Assembly (NCBI GenBank): GCA_946478765.1
Contig: CAMLDH010000054.1
Coordinates: 1 to 16,202, forward strand
Direction: 5' to 3'
From: an uncultured Oxalobacteraceae bacterium
GTDB lineage: Bacteria > Pseudomonadota > Gammaproteobacteria > Burkholderiales > Burkholderiaceae
DNA: 16,202 nt
The position numbers were made by a program, and so were the translations under genes. The notes under the pieces were generated by a model. That model was not told the origin of the DNA, made no database searches, and was given only the letters and a program-made list of their open reading frames with translations. Shown in pieces: positions 15,896 through 16,202 of the stretch. Numbering within the stretch: the stretch's first letter is position 1; every line of letters begins with the position of its first letter.

Positions 15896-16202
15896 TCACA
15901 TCGTCACGAACATGCCGACCACCGCAAGCAGCATGATCGCGACCCCGATCCAGCCAATCACGGTATGCCTGCGCGAAAGCGTGAAGGGCCCCATGATGCT
16001 GGATTCATGTGCCAACAGCATCATCACCACCATGATCGGTACCGCAATCACGCCATTGATCAACGCTGACCAAAACAAGGCCTTGATCGGATCGACGGGC
16101 GTGAAGTTAAGCAGCATGCCGCCGATGGTCGCCAGCGAAATGATCGCGTAAAACTCGCGTGCTTCCAAGGCTTTCAAATCCAGGCCATTGCGCCAGCGGA
16201 AG
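15896..16202 (-). CDS. Nramp-family divalent metal transporter, C-terminal part
   Basis: Only the last 101 or so residues are in the window; the frame is open to the right edge. The visible sequence starts FRWRNGLDLKALEAREFYAI, followed by hydrophobic segments: IISLATIGGMLLNF, then the conserved NFTPVDPIKALFWSALINGV, IAVPIMVVMMLLA, and a final helix after the SRRHTVIGW loop. The TPVDPIKAL loop followed by the INGVIAVP helix is characteristic of Nramp/MntH-like carriers that move Mn2+ or Fe2+ with protons. It converges on corA, so two metal transporters are adjacent. The metal cannot be told because the DPGN motif lies outside the window. Confidence 0.85.
   Translation of the reverse strand, partial: FRWRNGLDLKALEAREFYAIISLATIGGMLLNFTPVDPIKALFWSALINGVIAVPIMVVMMLLAHESSIMGPFTLSRRHTVIGWIGVAIMLLAVVGMFVTM

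Noticed and set aside
15711..16151. Rightward 146-codon open frame across the repeats and into the transporter region
   Set aside because: Its first half is translated 81-base repeat DNA and its second half is antisense to the clearly Nramp-like frame; no family features.

Overview
The window looks like core chromosome of a betaproteobacterium, most likely Burkholderiales and close to Oxalobacteraceae (Herminiimonas/Janthinobacterium type). This rests on gene content and order (aroQ-accB-accC-prmA-DUF3426; mpl-yqiA-ubiC-rnb-tonB-like-aroE-mtgA), moderate GC, and a GC-hairpin intergenic repeat of a kind seen in that group. No similarity search was possible, so the genus is an inference. I see no rRNA, tRNA, CRISPR array, prophage or insertion sequence.

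Layout. Bases 1-6699 are read leftward. From the divergent region the order is an unrecognised 205-residue protein, a TlpA-like thioredoxin whose start overlaps it by 4 bases, aroQ, accB, accC, prmA and a zinc-ribbon/DUF3426 membrane protein. A PfkB-family sugar/nucleoside kinase follows and runs off the left edge. Bases 6700-6836 are the divergent intergenic region. Bases 6837-14442 are read rightward as a tight run: mpl, a YqiA-like esterase, ubiC, an RNB-domain exoribonuclease, a TonB-like protein, aroE, mtgA and a small DUF4124-like membrane protein. Several junctions are ATGA or TAATG overlaps, which suggests an operon with translational coupling. corA follows after a 274-base, strongly structured gap. 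Two perfect 81-base tandem repeats and a hairpin then separate corA from the 3' end of an Nramp-type metal transporter coming from the right on the minus strand.

How the genes fit together. aroQ and aroE are shikimate-pathway steps, and UbiC spends the product chorismate on ubiquinone. AccB and AccC are the biotin carrier and biotin carboxylase of acetyl-CoA carboxylase. Mpl recycles murein tripeptide and MtgA polymerises lipid II. CorA (Mg/Co) and the Nramp protein (Mn/Fe-type) are metal transporters that converge on each other.

The genes are mostly housekeeping. The parts worth a second look are non-coding. One is the corA leader, with a closed multi-helix element, two perfect hairpins touching the ribosome binding site, and competing pairings. 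Another is a 14-base motif found once upstream of aroQ and once upstream of accC, each time inside a putative promoter spacer. Others are a hairpin just after accB, an 81-base repeat pair after corA, and a TTG (or other non-ATG) start on the tonB-like gene.
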